45,126 bases of DNA, taken from assembly GCA_001768615.1 (NCBI GenBank), contig MELE01000120.1, positions 19,827 to 64,952 on the forward strand. Reading direction: 5' to 3'. Both the position numbers and the translations under genes were made by a program. The notes beneath the pieces are model-generated. The model did not search any database and was not told the DNA's origin. It worked only from the letters and a program-made list of their open reading frames with translations. Origin of the DNA: Acidobacteria bacterium RIFCSPLOWO2_12_FULL_67_14b. GTDB taxonomy: Bacteria > Acidobacteriota > Vicinamibacteria > Vicinamibacterales > UBA2999. Positions 1 through 8,007 of this stretch are shown here, in pieces (the stretch's first letter is position 1; every line of letters starts with the position of its first letter).

Positions 1-1
1 C

Positions 2-412
2 GATTCGCAGCATGCCGGCATCACGACGCCGCATGGCGATCATTCACCGCATCACGGCGGGCTGGTGCTGATGAATGGCGACATGCACTACGAAGTGGTG
101 GTCGACCGCGGCGGCACGCATCGCATCTGGTTCAGCAACGCGGTCCGCGAAGACCTGCCGGCATCGGTGGCGTCGAAGGTGATGATGATCGTGACGCGGA
201 AGGGCGCGCCGGACGAATCGCTCGCGCTGGCGATCGACGACAGCGGCGAGAGCTGGATCGCGGCGGGCCGGCCCGTCGGCGGCGACGTGATGGTGAAGGT
301 CACCTACGTTACACGCGGCGAGCCCGTCGAAATCGAGCTGCCGTTTGTCGTTACGACTCCTTCTGATCCAGGTGGAAGCGGTGCAGGAGGTGGGCGCCGA
401 CAGGCGCGATGA
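2..412 (+). CDS. Hypothetical His-rich protein, C-terminal part (5' end outside window)
   Basis: The reading frame is open from the first bases of the window, so the true start lies upstream. The visible part begins with a histidine-rich stretch (HAGITTPHGDHSPHHGG) followed by about 80 residues of alternating hydrophobic/polar sequence that look like a beta-sandwich (MHYEVVVDRGGTHRIWFSNA...VKVTYVTRGEPVEIELPF). It ends in a Gly/Arg-rich tail. The His cluster suggests metal binding and an extracytoplasmic location, but that is inference. I do not recognise the family. No gene is nearby on the same strand; the next gene downstream is convergent and starts its 3' end 85 bp away, with no clear terminator between them. 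Confidence 0.55.
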   Translation, partial: DSQHAGITTPHGDHSPHHGGLVLMNGDMHYEVVVDRGGTHRIWFSNAVREDLPASVASKVMMIVTRKGAPDESLALAIDDSGESWIAAGRPVGGDVMVKVTYVTRGEPVEIELPFVVTTPSDPGGSGAGGGRRQAR

Positions 413-497
413 TCAGGCCCGCGCGCCAAACCCGGGGCTTATGCGCTCTACTGCGGCGTCGCGTTCATCGTCACCGCGGATCTCGTGATGAGCCGTC

Positions 498-1838
498 TTA
501 TTCATAGCGAAGCGCGGCGATGGGATCCAGGCGCGAGGCGCGGCGCGCCGGATAATACCCGAACACGATCCCGACGAGCGCGGCGATGCCAAAGGCCGAG
601 GCGACCGTGGCCAGCGACACCTCGGTGGGCCAATCGAGCATCGCCGTCAGCGACTCCGCCGTCACCAGCCCGATCGCCACGCCCACGGCGCCGCCGATCA
701 GGCTCATCACCATGGCCTCGACCAGGAACTGCACCAGCACGTCGCGCCGGCGCGCGCCGACCGCGAGGCGGATGCCGATCTCCTTCGTGCGCTCGGTGAC
801 CGACACCAGCATGATGTTCATGATGCCGATGCCGCCGACGACGAGCGAGATGGCGGCGATGCTGCCCAGCAGCGCCGTCATCGTCGAGCCGGCGCGGCTG
901 AGCGTGCTCGACATCTCCTGCAGCGTCACCTCGTCCAGTTTCGGCATGTTGGCGAGCGCGAACGCGGCGACCGAGGTGTAGAGGCCCTTGGTCACGTTGG
1001 CCGCCGCCTGCGTCTTGACCGTGAAGTCGTCGACGGTCCCGGCGCCGACGCCGGGCAGCTGGTTGCCGCCCAACCCGCCGGTGGACGCCGATTGCCGCCC
1101 GCGGCTGTGGCGCTCGTGCAGCAGATCGGTGATCGCGGCCGCGATGCGGCTGGCCTCGCCGGCCTGCTCGATCGCCACCGTGATCGTGTGGAGGTGCCGG
1201 ACCTTCAGCATCGACTGCCCCGCCGCGAGCGGCACGAACACGGTTTCGTCCATGTCGCTGTCGTTGGTTCTGAAGTAGCCCGATACGACGAATCGGCGAT
1301 CGCCGATGGTCAGGGGCTCGCCCACCGGATCGAAGCCCTCGCCAAAGAGCTCGCGCGCCGCCGCGCGCCCGATCACGGCCGCATCCGCAGCATCGCCGAA
1401 CCGGCCGCCCAGCCATTCCCACCCGTGAATCGCCGCCAGCGGCGCTTCCACGCCGCGGACCTGCGTGAAGAACTGCCGGTGCGCCGCCTTCGCCCACGCG
1501 CGGTTGCGGACGCCGGCGGCCACCGCCTGCACGCCCCCGATCTGCCGGATCGCCTCGGCATCCTCCGGCGAGAGCGTGGTCGCCGCGCCGAGCCCGCTGG
1601 CGATGTTCATGCTCTCGCCGCCGCGCGTGTAGTTGCCGGCGCTCACCTGGATGATGTTGGTGCCCGCGGACTTGAGCGACGTCTCGACCGACCCGCGGGC
1701 GCCGGACCCGAGCGCCACCATCGCGATCACCGCGGCGACGCCGATCACGACCCCGAGCATCGTCAGGCCTGTTCGCAGGCGATTGCGATCGAGCGCGCGC
1801 AGCGCGATTCGCGCGCTGACCAGCACAAAGCGGATCAT
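498..1838 (-). CDS. MacB/FtsX-type ABC transporter permease (second of tandem pair)
   Basis: Inner-membrane permease of about 446 residues with the MacB layout. An N-terminal helix (RTGLTMLGVVIGVAAVIAMV) is followed by a long periplasmic MacB_PCD domain containing the family phrase TLSPEDAEAIRQI. Three C-terminal FtsX helices include the signature GGIGIMNIMLVSVTERTKEI and end in YPARRASRLDPIAALRYE. The start is the ATG at 1838, which overlaps the stop codon of the upstream permease as ATGA; the frame stays open further upstream but that extension is Arg/Gly-rich and not family-like. It is the last gene of a four-gene minus-strand operon and probably pairs with the preceding permease and the ATPase at 3494. 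No membrane-fusion (HlyD-type) adaptor is in the operon. Confidence 0.93.
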   Translation of the reverse strand: MIRFVLVSARIALRALDRNRLRTGLTMLGVVIGVAAVIAMVALGSGARGSVETSLKSAGTNIIQVSAGNYTRGGESMNIASGLGAATTLSPEDAEAIRQIGGVQAVAAGVRNRAWAKAAHRQFFTQVRGVEAPLAAIHGWEWLGGRFGDAADAAVIGRAAARELFGEGFDPVGEPLTIGDRRFVVSGYFRTNDSDMDETVFVPLAAGQSMLKVRHLHTITVAIEQAGEASRIAAAITDLLHERHSRGRQSASTGGLGGNQLPGVGAGTVDDFTVKTQAAANVTKGLYTSVAAFALANMPKLDEVTLQEMSSTLSRAGSTMTALLGSIAAISLVVGGIGIMNIMLVSVTERTKEIGIRLAVGARRRDVLVQFLVEAMVMSLIGGAVGVAIGLVTAESLTAMLDWPTEVSLATVASAFGIAALVGIVFGYYPARRASRLDPIAALRYE

Positions 1839-3322
1839 TCGCGCCGCAACGCCACAATCGGATCGAGCCGGGAGGCGCGCCGGGCCGGATACCAGCCAAA
1901 GAACACACCGACCGCCGCCGCCACGCCGAATGCCAGCATCACCGAGAGCGGTGACACCACGGTGGCCCATCGCAAGGCGCGCGCGATCCCAATCGACGCG
2001 ATCACGCCGACGATGACGCCGATCAAGCCGCCGGCGGTGCTGATCACCACGGCCTCGAACAGGAACTGCCGCATGACGTCACGGCGGCGGGCGCCGACGG
2101 CCATGCGCAGGCCGATCTCGCGCGTGCGCTCGGTCACCGACAGCAGCGTGATGTTCATGATGCCGATGCCGCCGACGAGCAACGACACGGCGGCGATGGC
2201 CGCCAGCAGCCACGTCATCGTGCGGCTGGCGCGCTCCATGGTGAGCGCCAGTTGCTCGAGCGTCACCTTCTCCAGCTCGGCGACGTTCGACGCGACCGCG
2301 CGGGCCACGCTCGGCGGCAGGCCGCCGGTGGTCAGCGCCCGGGCGGCCTGCGTAATCAACGTGAAGTCGTCCGACTCGTGGTCGCCGATGCCGTGCCGGA
2401 CGCGCAGCAGCCGCGTGATCTCGCGCGAGAGCCGCGAGATGTCCCCGGACGATTCCGCGGTCACGGTGATGTCGTTCAGCTTCGACAGGTTCAGCAGCCG
2501 CTGCGTGGTCGTGTACGGCATGTAGACCGCATCGAACTGATCGTCTCCGGGTGCCGGGCGCACTACCCACGTGGCGCTGGTGATCACGCCGACTACCTCG
2601 AACGACTGGTTCCAGAGGCTGACATCCTGGCCGACGGGATTGGCGCCGGCGCCGAACAGGCGATCGGCCACGACCTGGCCGAGCACGACGACCTGCGAGG
2701 CTCGGTCCTGCTCGCGCGCGGTGAAGAAGCGGCCGCTGGTGAACATCCAGGCGCGCTTGATCGACGGCATCATCACGTCGGTGCCGTGCATGCGGGTGAA
2801 CCACCGCTTCTGATCCAGGTGCACGCGGACGTTCTCGTGAATGCCGCCGGCCACGTACTGCACGCCCGGCAGCCGCCGGATCGCCTCGGCATCGTCGAAC
2901 GTCATGGTGGCCGCCGAGCCCAGGCCGGCCTCGAGATCGCCGAGCCGCTGGCGGGCGGTGGGATGATCGTGCTTCTCCATCGGATCGTCCTCAGGATGAA
3001 ACGCGATCGGCATCACGTCGCCGCGCCGGCGTTCCAGCGGATGGCGCAACGACTCGCGCGCATCACCCTGGTGCGCAATGGCTTCGTCGCTCTCCTCGAC
3101 CTTCGGCCGCCAGTTGCCGGCGCGGATCGTGATCTGGTTGAGGCCCGCGGCGCGCACCTGCTGCTCGATCGATCGCTGCGCGCCCGCGCCGACCGCCATC
3201 ATGGCGAGCACCGTCGCCACACCGACGGCGATGCCGAGCACGGTCAGCCCGGTTTGCAGCCGGTTACGGCCGAGCGCCTTGATCGCCGTGGCGACCACCG
3301 GGTGCCGCAGCAACTTCCTCAT
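1835..3322 (-). CDS. MacB/FtsX-type ABC transporter permease with His-rich periplasmic insertion
   Basis: Inner-membrane permease of 495 residues. It has an N-terminal helix (RLQTGLTVLGIAVGVATVLA), a periplasmic MacB_PCD domain and the FtsX signature GGIGIMNITLLSVTERTREI, ending WYPARRASRLDPIVALRRE. It is clearly paralogous to the permease that follows it, with which it overlaps by 4 bp. Compared with that paralogue it carries about 45 extra residues at roughly 72-133, a highly charged segment with His84, His94, His109, His118 and His120 (HPEDDPMEKHDHP). The tandem arrangement suggests the two proteins form a heteromeric membrane pair for the ATPase at 3494-4207. The substrate is unknown; peptide or lipoprotein export is typical of the family. 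Confidence 0.93.
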   Translation of the reverse strand: MRKLLRHPVVATAIKALGRNRLQTGLTVLGIAVGVATVLAMMAVGAGAQRSIEQQVRAAGLNQITIRAGNWRPKVEESDEAIAHQGDARESLRHPLERRRGDVMPIAFHPEDDPMEKHDHPTARQRLGDLEAGLGSAATMTFDDAEAIRRLPGVQYVAGGIHENVRVHLDQKRWFTRMHGTDVMMPSIKRAWMFTSGRFFTAREQDRASQVVVLGQVVADRLFGAGANPVGQDVSLWNQSFEVVGVITSATWVVRPAPGDDQFDAVYMPYTTTQRLLNLSKLNDITVTAESSGDISRLSREITRLLRVRHGIGDHESDDFTLITQAARALTTGGLPPSVARAVASNVAELEKVTLEQLALTMERASRTMTWLLAAIAAVSLLVGGIGIMNITLLSVTERTREIGLRMAVGARRRDVMRQFLFEAVVISTAGGLIGVIVGVIASIGIARALRWATVVSPLSVMLAFGVAAAVGVFFGWYPARRASRLDPIVALRRE

Positions 3323-3333
3323 TCTCTAAACCA

Positions 3334-3377
3334 GCCTGCCCTGAGCGAGGCGGCGGCTCGGCGCCGCCGAGTCGAAG
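3334..3377. repeat. 44-bp dispersed repeat, copy 1 (intergenic)
   Basis: It starts GCCTGCCCTGAGCGAGGC (3334-3351) and ends GAGTCGAAG (3369-3377). In between is a hairpin with 7-bp arms GGCGGCG and CGCCGCC and a 6-nt loop. Both ends recur exactly, inverted, at 9167-9210 inside the HupE gene, with the same total length of 44 bp but an unrelated 17-bp centre. It lies between the ATPase and permease genes of one operon. Confidence 0.75.
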
Positions 3378-3378
3378 A

Positions 3379-3506
3379 GGGCCACAGATGACACAGATGC
3401 AAAGCCCCGAGTTCCGCGCCGGCCTTCGGCCGCTCGGGGCTGCAGTGCTCAATCTGCGTAATCTGCGTCATCTGCGGCTGCCTTTTGGACATGTCATCTG
3501 TGGCCC
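3379..3506. repeat. 15-bp perfect inverted repeat enclosing CAGAT nonamer repeats
   Basis: GGGCCACAGATGACA (3379-3393) and its exact reverse complement TGTCATCTGTGGCCC (3492-3506) bracket 98 bp. Inside, AATCTGCGT, AATCTGCGT-like and CATCTGCGG units repeat about every 9 bp at 3451-3476, and a shorter AGCCCCGAG/CTCGGGGCT pair lies at 3403-3442. The right arm covers the last codons and TGA of the ABC ATPase, so the repeat supplies the C-terminal Gly-His-Arg-stop. Similar CACAGATTA-type repeats are, to my knowledge, common in environmental bacteria. Confidence 0.8.
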
Positions 3507-4207
3507 ACCATCTCGCGGGCGACATTGGGCACATCAGAGACGATCAGCCCATCCCGAAAATCCACCGTGCGTGTGCCGTAGGCGGCAATGTCGCGCTCGT
3601 GGGTGATCACGACCATCGTGATGCCGCGGTCACGGCGCAGCCGCGCGAAGATCTCCATCACTTCATGACTCGTAGTCGTATCCAGGTTCCCGGTGGGCTC
3701 GTCGGCCAGCAGCAGCGACGGCTGCGTGACGAGCGCTCTCGCAATGGCGACGCGCTGCTGCTGTCCGCCCGACAGCTGGCTGGGATGGTGGTCCGCGCGA
3801 TCGGTCAGGCCAACGGCGTCGAGCGCCGCCATCGCGCGGTTTCGCCTCTCGTCGCTCTTGACGACGCCCTGCCGCGTGTACAACAGCGGCAACTCGACGT
3901 TGTCGAGCGCGGAGGTCCGCGCCAGGAGGTTGAACCCCTGGAACACGAAGCCGATGGTCTCGTTGCGCACCCGCGCGAGCTCGTCGCCGGGCAGCGTCGA
4001 CACATCCCGTCCGTTCAGCAGGTAGCGCCCGCTCGTCGGCCGATCGAGGCAGCCGAGGATGTGCATGAACGTCGACTTGCCCGAGCCCGACGGCCCGACG
4101 ATGGTGACGAACTCGCCGGCGGCGGCCGACAGGGTGACGCCCCTCAGGGCGTGCACCACGTGGTCGCCGACCTGGTACTGCTTGGCGAGGCCGTGAACGT
4201 CGATCAT
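3494..4207 (-). CDS. MacB/LolD-type ABC transporter ATP-binding protein
   Basis: Cytoplasmic ATPase of 237 residues that would power the two permeases encoded downstream. All motifs are intact: Walker [10 protein letters not shown], signature [15 protein letters not shown], Walker [13 protein letters not shown] and the H-loop VVITHE. The sequence [23 protein letters not shown] at the start is typical of the MacB/LolD group. The ATG at 4207 overlaps the TGA of the M20 gene by one base (TGATG), implying translational coupling; a frame open further upstream only reads the M20 gene out of frame. Its last codons lie in the arm of an inverted repeat. Confidence 0.96.
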   Translation of the reverse strand: MIDVHGLAKQYQVGDHVVHALRGVTLSAAAGEFVTIVGPSGSGKSTFMHILGCLDRPTSGRYLLNGRDVSTLPGDELARVRNETIGFVFQGFNLLARTSALDNVELPLLYTRQGVVKSDERRNRAMAALDAVGLTDRADHHPSQLSGGQQQRVAIARALVTQPSLLLADEPTGNLDTTTSHEVMEIFARLRRDRGITMVVITHERDIAAYGTRTVDFRDGLIVSDVPNVAREMVGHR

Positions 4208-5898
4208 CAGTTCGTCTTCGTCGGCGCCGGCTTCGACGGCGCCGGCGGAATCTTCCCGGCAAACGCGTACATCAGCGTGGCCACGGCCTTCTCCGCGCCC
4301 GCCATGCCGTACACCTTCCCCGCCCCTTCGATGACGTAGTACTCGTTGGCCGCATGCGCGCGGCCGCCGTTGCCGGCGCCGCCGCCCACAATCGGCACGC
4401 CCTTGAAGTTGGAGATCTTCTCGCCGACCTCGCCGTTGCCAAACATGTAGGCGGGCCAATAGCCGCCGGCCGCGGCGCCGCCACCACCGATGGACCACTG
4501 GGTGCGCGGCTCGCCGTGCGGGATGTTCATGACCTCATAGGTGCGCTGCAGCGCGCGGCCGATGTCCGAGTCGGCGCTCATCTTCGCCCACGGCACGTCG
4601 CCGATCATCTTGACCTCGACATCCTTGTAGCCGTTCTTGTCGAGCTGCGCGCGCAGCTTCTTCACGATCCCGGGGCCCGTCATGTTCGGCACGTAGCGGA
4701 AGTTGTGCTTGGAGGTCACCTTGTTCGGCAGAATCGCGCCGGCGCCGCCCGCATACATGTTGCCGCCCCAGATGCCGTCGATGTTGAACGACGTGCCGTA
4801 GCGCTGCATCTTCAGCATCGTATACGGGTCGTCCGAGATGTAGCGCGCGACGCCGACATTCTCGGCCGCGATCTTCAGGTCGGTGCGCGCCGCGGCGGCC
4901 TTCAACTCCGCATCCTGGAAGTCCTCGATCGGTTTCATGCCCTCGAAGAAGCCGTCGATCAGCGGCGTGTTGCCATCGTCCGACACCAGCGACGCGAGCA
5001 TCTTGATGTGGCGCCAGGCCGGGCTGTCGACGCTGCGCTTGTTGGAGCCGTGAATGTCCGACACGGTCGGGCCGCGCCCCCAGGACTTGCCGCTGGTGGT
5101 CAGCTCGACGTAGACGCAGCCTTCGGAGCCGCCGCCGTAGCCGCCGCTGCCGCTCCCGGCCTGTCCGCCAAACAGGTACATCGCATCGGCACCGGCCAGC
5201 AGATCGGGGTGGTCCTTCACGAACTTGCGGAGGCCGATGTCCATGCGCTCTTCGTCGCCTTCGGCCACGACGATCAGGTTGACGGGGAGCTTCCCGTGCA
5301 CGGCCTTGATGGCGCGCAACGCGTTCAACTGCGACATCTGCGGCCCCTTCGAATTGGTGGCGCCGCGGCCGATCAGCACCTTCTTGTACGGCGCCTGCTC
5401 GACGAGGCGGGCTTCGAAGGGCGGCGACGTCCACGCATCAGGCTGCGTGATCGGCATCGTGTCGTACATCCAGTAGATGAGGACGGTCTTCGCCGCGCCC
5501 TCGTCGCACTTGGCGTAGACGACGGGATTGCCGGGCGATCCGTACTCGGTGACGCCGACGTCGAAGACCTGCGTCTGCTGGCACCCGAGCTCGTCGAAGA
5601 AACCCTTGACCATCTCGGCCGACTCGGGAATCCCTTCACCGGAGTTCGAGATGCTCGGCTGGCGGATCCACTTCTGGAGGTTCTCGACGTGCTCGTCGAT
5701 GTGCTCGTCGATGTGCGCGTAGACTTTCTGCAGATCGGGCGGCACCTGGCTCATGTCGGGCTGAATCTCGGTGTCGCCGGCGGGGCGGACGCCGAGCTTG
5801 GCGGCCGCCGGCGCGCCGCCCGTGGCCGGGGGTGGGGCCGGCTGGTTACAGGCCGCGGCCACGATCAGGGTGCAGAAAGTGATGACAACGCGGCGCAT
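4207..5898 (-). CDS. M20-family metallohydrolase lipoprotein with altered metal site
   Basis: A 563-residue protein of the M20/M25/M40 dipeptidase-like family, probably anchored in the envelope. A signal peptide ends in a lipobox (LIVAAAC, Cys17) followed by a Pro/Ala linker. Family landmarks are present: catalytic Asp in YDTMP (Asp146), the GRGATNSKGP segment (near 178-187), the Glu pair in EGDEER (Glu216/Glu217), the DIHGS motif of the dimerisation domain, and a final HAANE motif. Two expected metal ligands are not canonical: the position normally His in GHYD is Met144 (WMYD), and the bridging Asp of GRGATDDKGP is Asn182. It may therefore use one metal, have changed chemistry, or be a binding protein. 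A strong ribosome site (AAGGAGG) precedes the ATG. It heads the MacB operon. Confidence 0.9.
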   Translation of the reverse strand: MRRVVITFCTLIVAAACNQPAPPPATGGAPAAAKLGVRPAGDTEIQPDMSQVPPDLQKVYAHIDEHIDEHVENLQKWIRQPSISNSGEGIPESAEMVKGFFDELGCQQTQVFDVGVTEYGSPGNPVVYAKCDEGAAKTVLIYWMYDTMPITQPDAWTSPPFEARLVEQAPYKKVLIGRGATNSKGPQMSQLNALRAIKAVHGKLPVNLIVVAEGDEERMDIGLRKFVKDHPDLLAGADAMYLFGGQAGSGSGGYGGGSEGCVYVELTTSGKSWGRGPTVSDIHGSNKRSVDSPAWRHIKMLASLVSDDGNTPLIDGFFEGMKPIEDFQDAELKAAAARTDLKIAAENVGVARYISDDPYTMLKMQRYGTSFNIDGIWGGNMYAGGAGAILPNKVTSKHNFRYVPNMTGPGIVKKLRAQLDKNGYKDVEVKMIGDVPWAKMSADSDIGRALQRTYEVMNIPHGEPRTQWSIGGGGAAAGGYWPAYMFGNGEVGEKISNFKGVPIVGGGAGNGGRAHAANEYYVIEGAGKVYGMAGAEKAVATLMYAFAGKIPPAPSKPAPTKTN

Positions 5899-5953
5899 GT
5901 TTCCTCCTTATCCGGCGCAATTCACTTGGAGCGAGGTGAATTGCCAGTGGCCC

Positions 5954-6003
5954 TCAGCTTTCGGCCTTCAGCCTTCGGCTGAGAGCCGATCGCTGAAAGC
6001 TGA
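5954..6003. repeat. Heptamer-type repeat with 9-bp inverted ends
   Basis: TCAGCTTTC at 5954-5962 pairs exactly with GAAAGCTGA at 5995-6003. The left part reads as consecutive heptamers CAGCTTT, CGGCCTT, CAGCCTT, CGGCTGA (5955-5982), the reverse complement of the GGCTGAA family seen at 16628-16683. It sits between two divergent genes, 56 bp upstream of the M20 gene start, so unlike most repeats here it lies 5' of both neighbours. Confidence 0.7.
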
Positions 6004-6041
6004 ACGCGCCCAGCGGTTACCGAAATGCCCGCTCGGCAGCA

Positions 6042-6071
6042 AGTCCGGCTCCCCATGAAGGGTGCCGGACT
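6042..6071. repeat. Strong hairpin in divergent intergenic region
   Basis: AGTCCGGCTCCC (6042-6053) pairs with GGGTGCCGGACT (6060-6071), a 12-bp stem with one mismatch around a 6-nt loop. It lies 58 bp upstream of the DUF885 gene at 6130. There is no U-run, so it is not a standard intrinsic terminator; it could be a leader structure, an operator or another dispersed palindrome. Confidence 0.6.
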
Positions 6072-6129
6072 GATGAGATGATGCATTCAGCCTCACCGGT
6101 GACCGGATGTCAACAGCCGCGGACAACAA

Positions 6130-7383
6130 ATGACAAGGCAACCGACGCTCCGCGTGCGCGTGGCGCTGGCGCTGGTCGCGCTGGCGTTGCCGTGGAGTTG
6201 CGCCGGGCGCGTGCCGCCGCTCGATGCGATCGCGGAAGGCTACGTGCGCGTCGCGCTCGAGCTTGCCCAGCACGATCCCGAGCTGGTCGAAGACTGGCGC
6301 GGGCCCGAGTCGTGGCGCCCGGGCCCGCGGGTTCCGGTGGCAGGCCTGCTGAAGAAGATCGAAGCCCTGCAGGCAAACGTGCACGGGGCCCCGCCGGCCA
6401 GCGCTTCCCGTGACGATGCCGAGAGGCATCGCTACCTGGCCGCCCAGCTTCGGGCCCTGCATTTCGCGGCCGAGCGCCAACTCGGCCGGCCGGCCGGCAT
6501 CGACGATCAGCTCCGCGAAGAATTCGGCGTCGAGCCCGAGCCCTTCGACGCCGCTCGCATGGAGCGCGTGCGAGCGGAGATCGCGCGCGTGCTGCCGGGA
6601 ACCTCGCCGCTCGCCGAGCGCGTGGCCGCGCTTCGCCGCCGCACGAGCGTCCCGGCCGATCGGCGCGTCACCGTGGTCGAGCAGGCGATCGCGGCCTGCC
6701 GGCGGGCGACGGCGGCGGTGATCCGGCTGCCACCCGACGAGGGCGTCCGGGTCCAACTGGAGCCAGGCCTGGTCTGGGATGGATTTACCCGCTACCAAGG
6801 GCGCCACCGAAGCGAGCTCCAGATCAACGACGAAGCGCTGCTCGACGTGGCACGGGCCCTGCGGCTCGCCTGTCATGAAGGCTATCCGGGGCACCACGTG
6901 CAGCAGGTGTTGATCGACGTCACGTTCACGAATCGCCAGCGCGAGGAGCTCCAGCTGGTGCCGGCTTTCGGGCCGCACCTGCTGTTCGCCGAAGGCGCCG
7001 CCGAAGTCGGCGCCGACCTGGCGCTGCCGGAGGACCAGCGCGTCTCGCTCTATCGGGACGTCCTCTTTCCCGCAGCGGGAGCGAATGCGGCCGACGTGCC
7101 GGCGCTCGTTCGCGTCGAGACGCTCCTCGCGGATCTGTTGCCCGAGGTCACCGATGTGGCACGCCAGTATCTCGACAGCGCGATCACGCAGGAACGCGCG
7201 CTCGACCGGCTCGCCCATGACGCCCTGGTCGGCAATCCCGATGGGACGCTGGCCTTCATCGAGCGCCGCCGGGCGCGGGCGCTCGTCTACGGCGAGGGAC
7301 GCCGGGCCGTCCTCGCCATGATGCAGGAGTACTCGCTCGCGGGGCTCTACGCGGTGTTCGCGGGCCCCCATGCGGTACAGTGA
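6130..7383 (+). CDS. DUF885-type putative zinc peptidase lipoprotein
   Basis: A 417-residue protein with an N-terminal hydrophobic signal ending LPWSC, which may be a lipobox, so export is likely. The key motif is CHEGYPGHHVQQ, the HExYPGHH zinc-binding signature of DUF885 proteins, related to M32-like metallopeptidases. A later FAEGAAEVGAD segment matches the downstream acidic motif. It is shorter than typical DUF885 proteins (often 550-600 residues), mainly in the N-terminal helical part. It starts at ATG 6130 without an obvious ribosome site. Its stop overlaps the GTG start of the PAP2 gene (GTGA), so the two are probably co-translated. Substrate unknown. Confidence 0.8.
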   Translation: MTRQPTLRVRVALALVALALPWSCAGRVPPLDAIAEGYVRVALELAQHDPELVEDWRGPESWRPGPRVPVAGLLKKIEALQANVHGAPPASASRDDAERHRYLAAQLRALHFAAERQLGRPAGIDDQLREEFGVEPEPFDAARMERVRAEIARVLPGTSPLAERVAALRRRTSVPADRRVTVVEQAIAACRRATAAVIRLPPDEGVRVQLEPGLVWDGFTRYQGRHRSELQINDEALLDVARALRLACHEGYPGHHVQQVLIDVTFTNRQREELQLVPAFGPHLLFAEGAAEVGADLALPEDQRVSLYRDVLFPAAGANAADVPALVRVETLLADLLPEVTDVARQYLDSAITQERALDRLAHDALVGNPDGTLAFIERRRARALVYGEGRRAVLAMMQEYSLAGLYAVFAGPHAVQ

Positions 7384-7994
7384 GCCGCATGCGATCCCCC
7401 TTGATGCCGTTCGTGCTGGCCGCTGCCGTCACGCTCCTGATTGGCGTCGCCGTGACCCTGGAACCGTATTTCGCCGGCGATGTGACGGTGGCCCGCGGCC
7501 TGCAGTCGCTGGCGCCAGACCCGTCATGGTGGGCGAATCCGATCAGCCGGCTCGCGCCGGCGCCCAACCGCTATTACCTGATGGCCGCCGCCGCGGTGCT
7601 CGCGTTCGCGGTAGCGGGTTGGCGCGGCCTGGCCATCGCCGCCGGTGCGATCGCGCTCGAGCATTACGGCGCGGAGTCGACGAAGGCGATCTTCGGCCGT
7701 CCGCGTCCCTCGGGAGAGCTGATTGCCGTGGTGGGAAGCCCGGGCGGCTTCACGTTTCCGTCGACGACCATGACGTTCTTCTGCGCGACCTTTGGCACGC
7801 TGGCGGTGCTGTCGGCGCGAAAGAAGGCCACGCCGCTCCGCCTGTCGATCCTCGCGCTGTCGTCGCTGATGCTGGCACTCGGCTGCGCCGCGCGGGTCGC
7901 CCTCGGCGCGCATTGGCCCAGCGACGTGCTGCTGACGTCGGTCATCTGTCTCTCGTGGCTGTGGGCGACGGCCCGTGTACTCGTCCCGCGATAA
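7380..7994 (+). CDS. PAP2-superfamily membrane phosphatase
   Basis: Integral membrane protein of 204 residues with about six hydrophobic segments. It would hydrolyse a lipid phosphate or pyrophosphate at the membrane surface. Motif 1 is KAIFGRPRP (Lys102, Arg109, Pro110) and motif 3 is ARVALGAHWPSD (Arg172, His178, Asp182). Motif 2, normally PSGH, reads PSTT (residues 127-130), so the usual catalytic-site His of that motif is missing. The start chosen is GTG 7380, overlapping the upstream stop; ATG 7389 is a plausible alternative. Activity may be reduced or rely on another residue. Confidence 0.87.
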   Translation: MSRMRSPLMPFVLAAAVTLLIGVAVTLEPYFAGDVTVARGLQSLAPDPSWWANPISRLAPAPNRYYLMAAAAVLAFAVAGWRGLAIAAGAIALEHYGAESTKAIFGRPRPSGELIAVVGSPGGFTFPSTTMTFFCATFGTLAVLSARKKATPLRLSILALSSLMLALGCAARVALGAHWPSDVLLTSVICLSWLWATARVLVPR

Positions 7995-8007
7995 GGAAGG
8001 TTGGACC

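Noticed and set aside
4208-4498. N-terminal extension of the ABC ATPase frame
   Set aside because: The added residues are Arg-rich and lie over the M20 gene in another frame; the ATPase starts normally at 4207.
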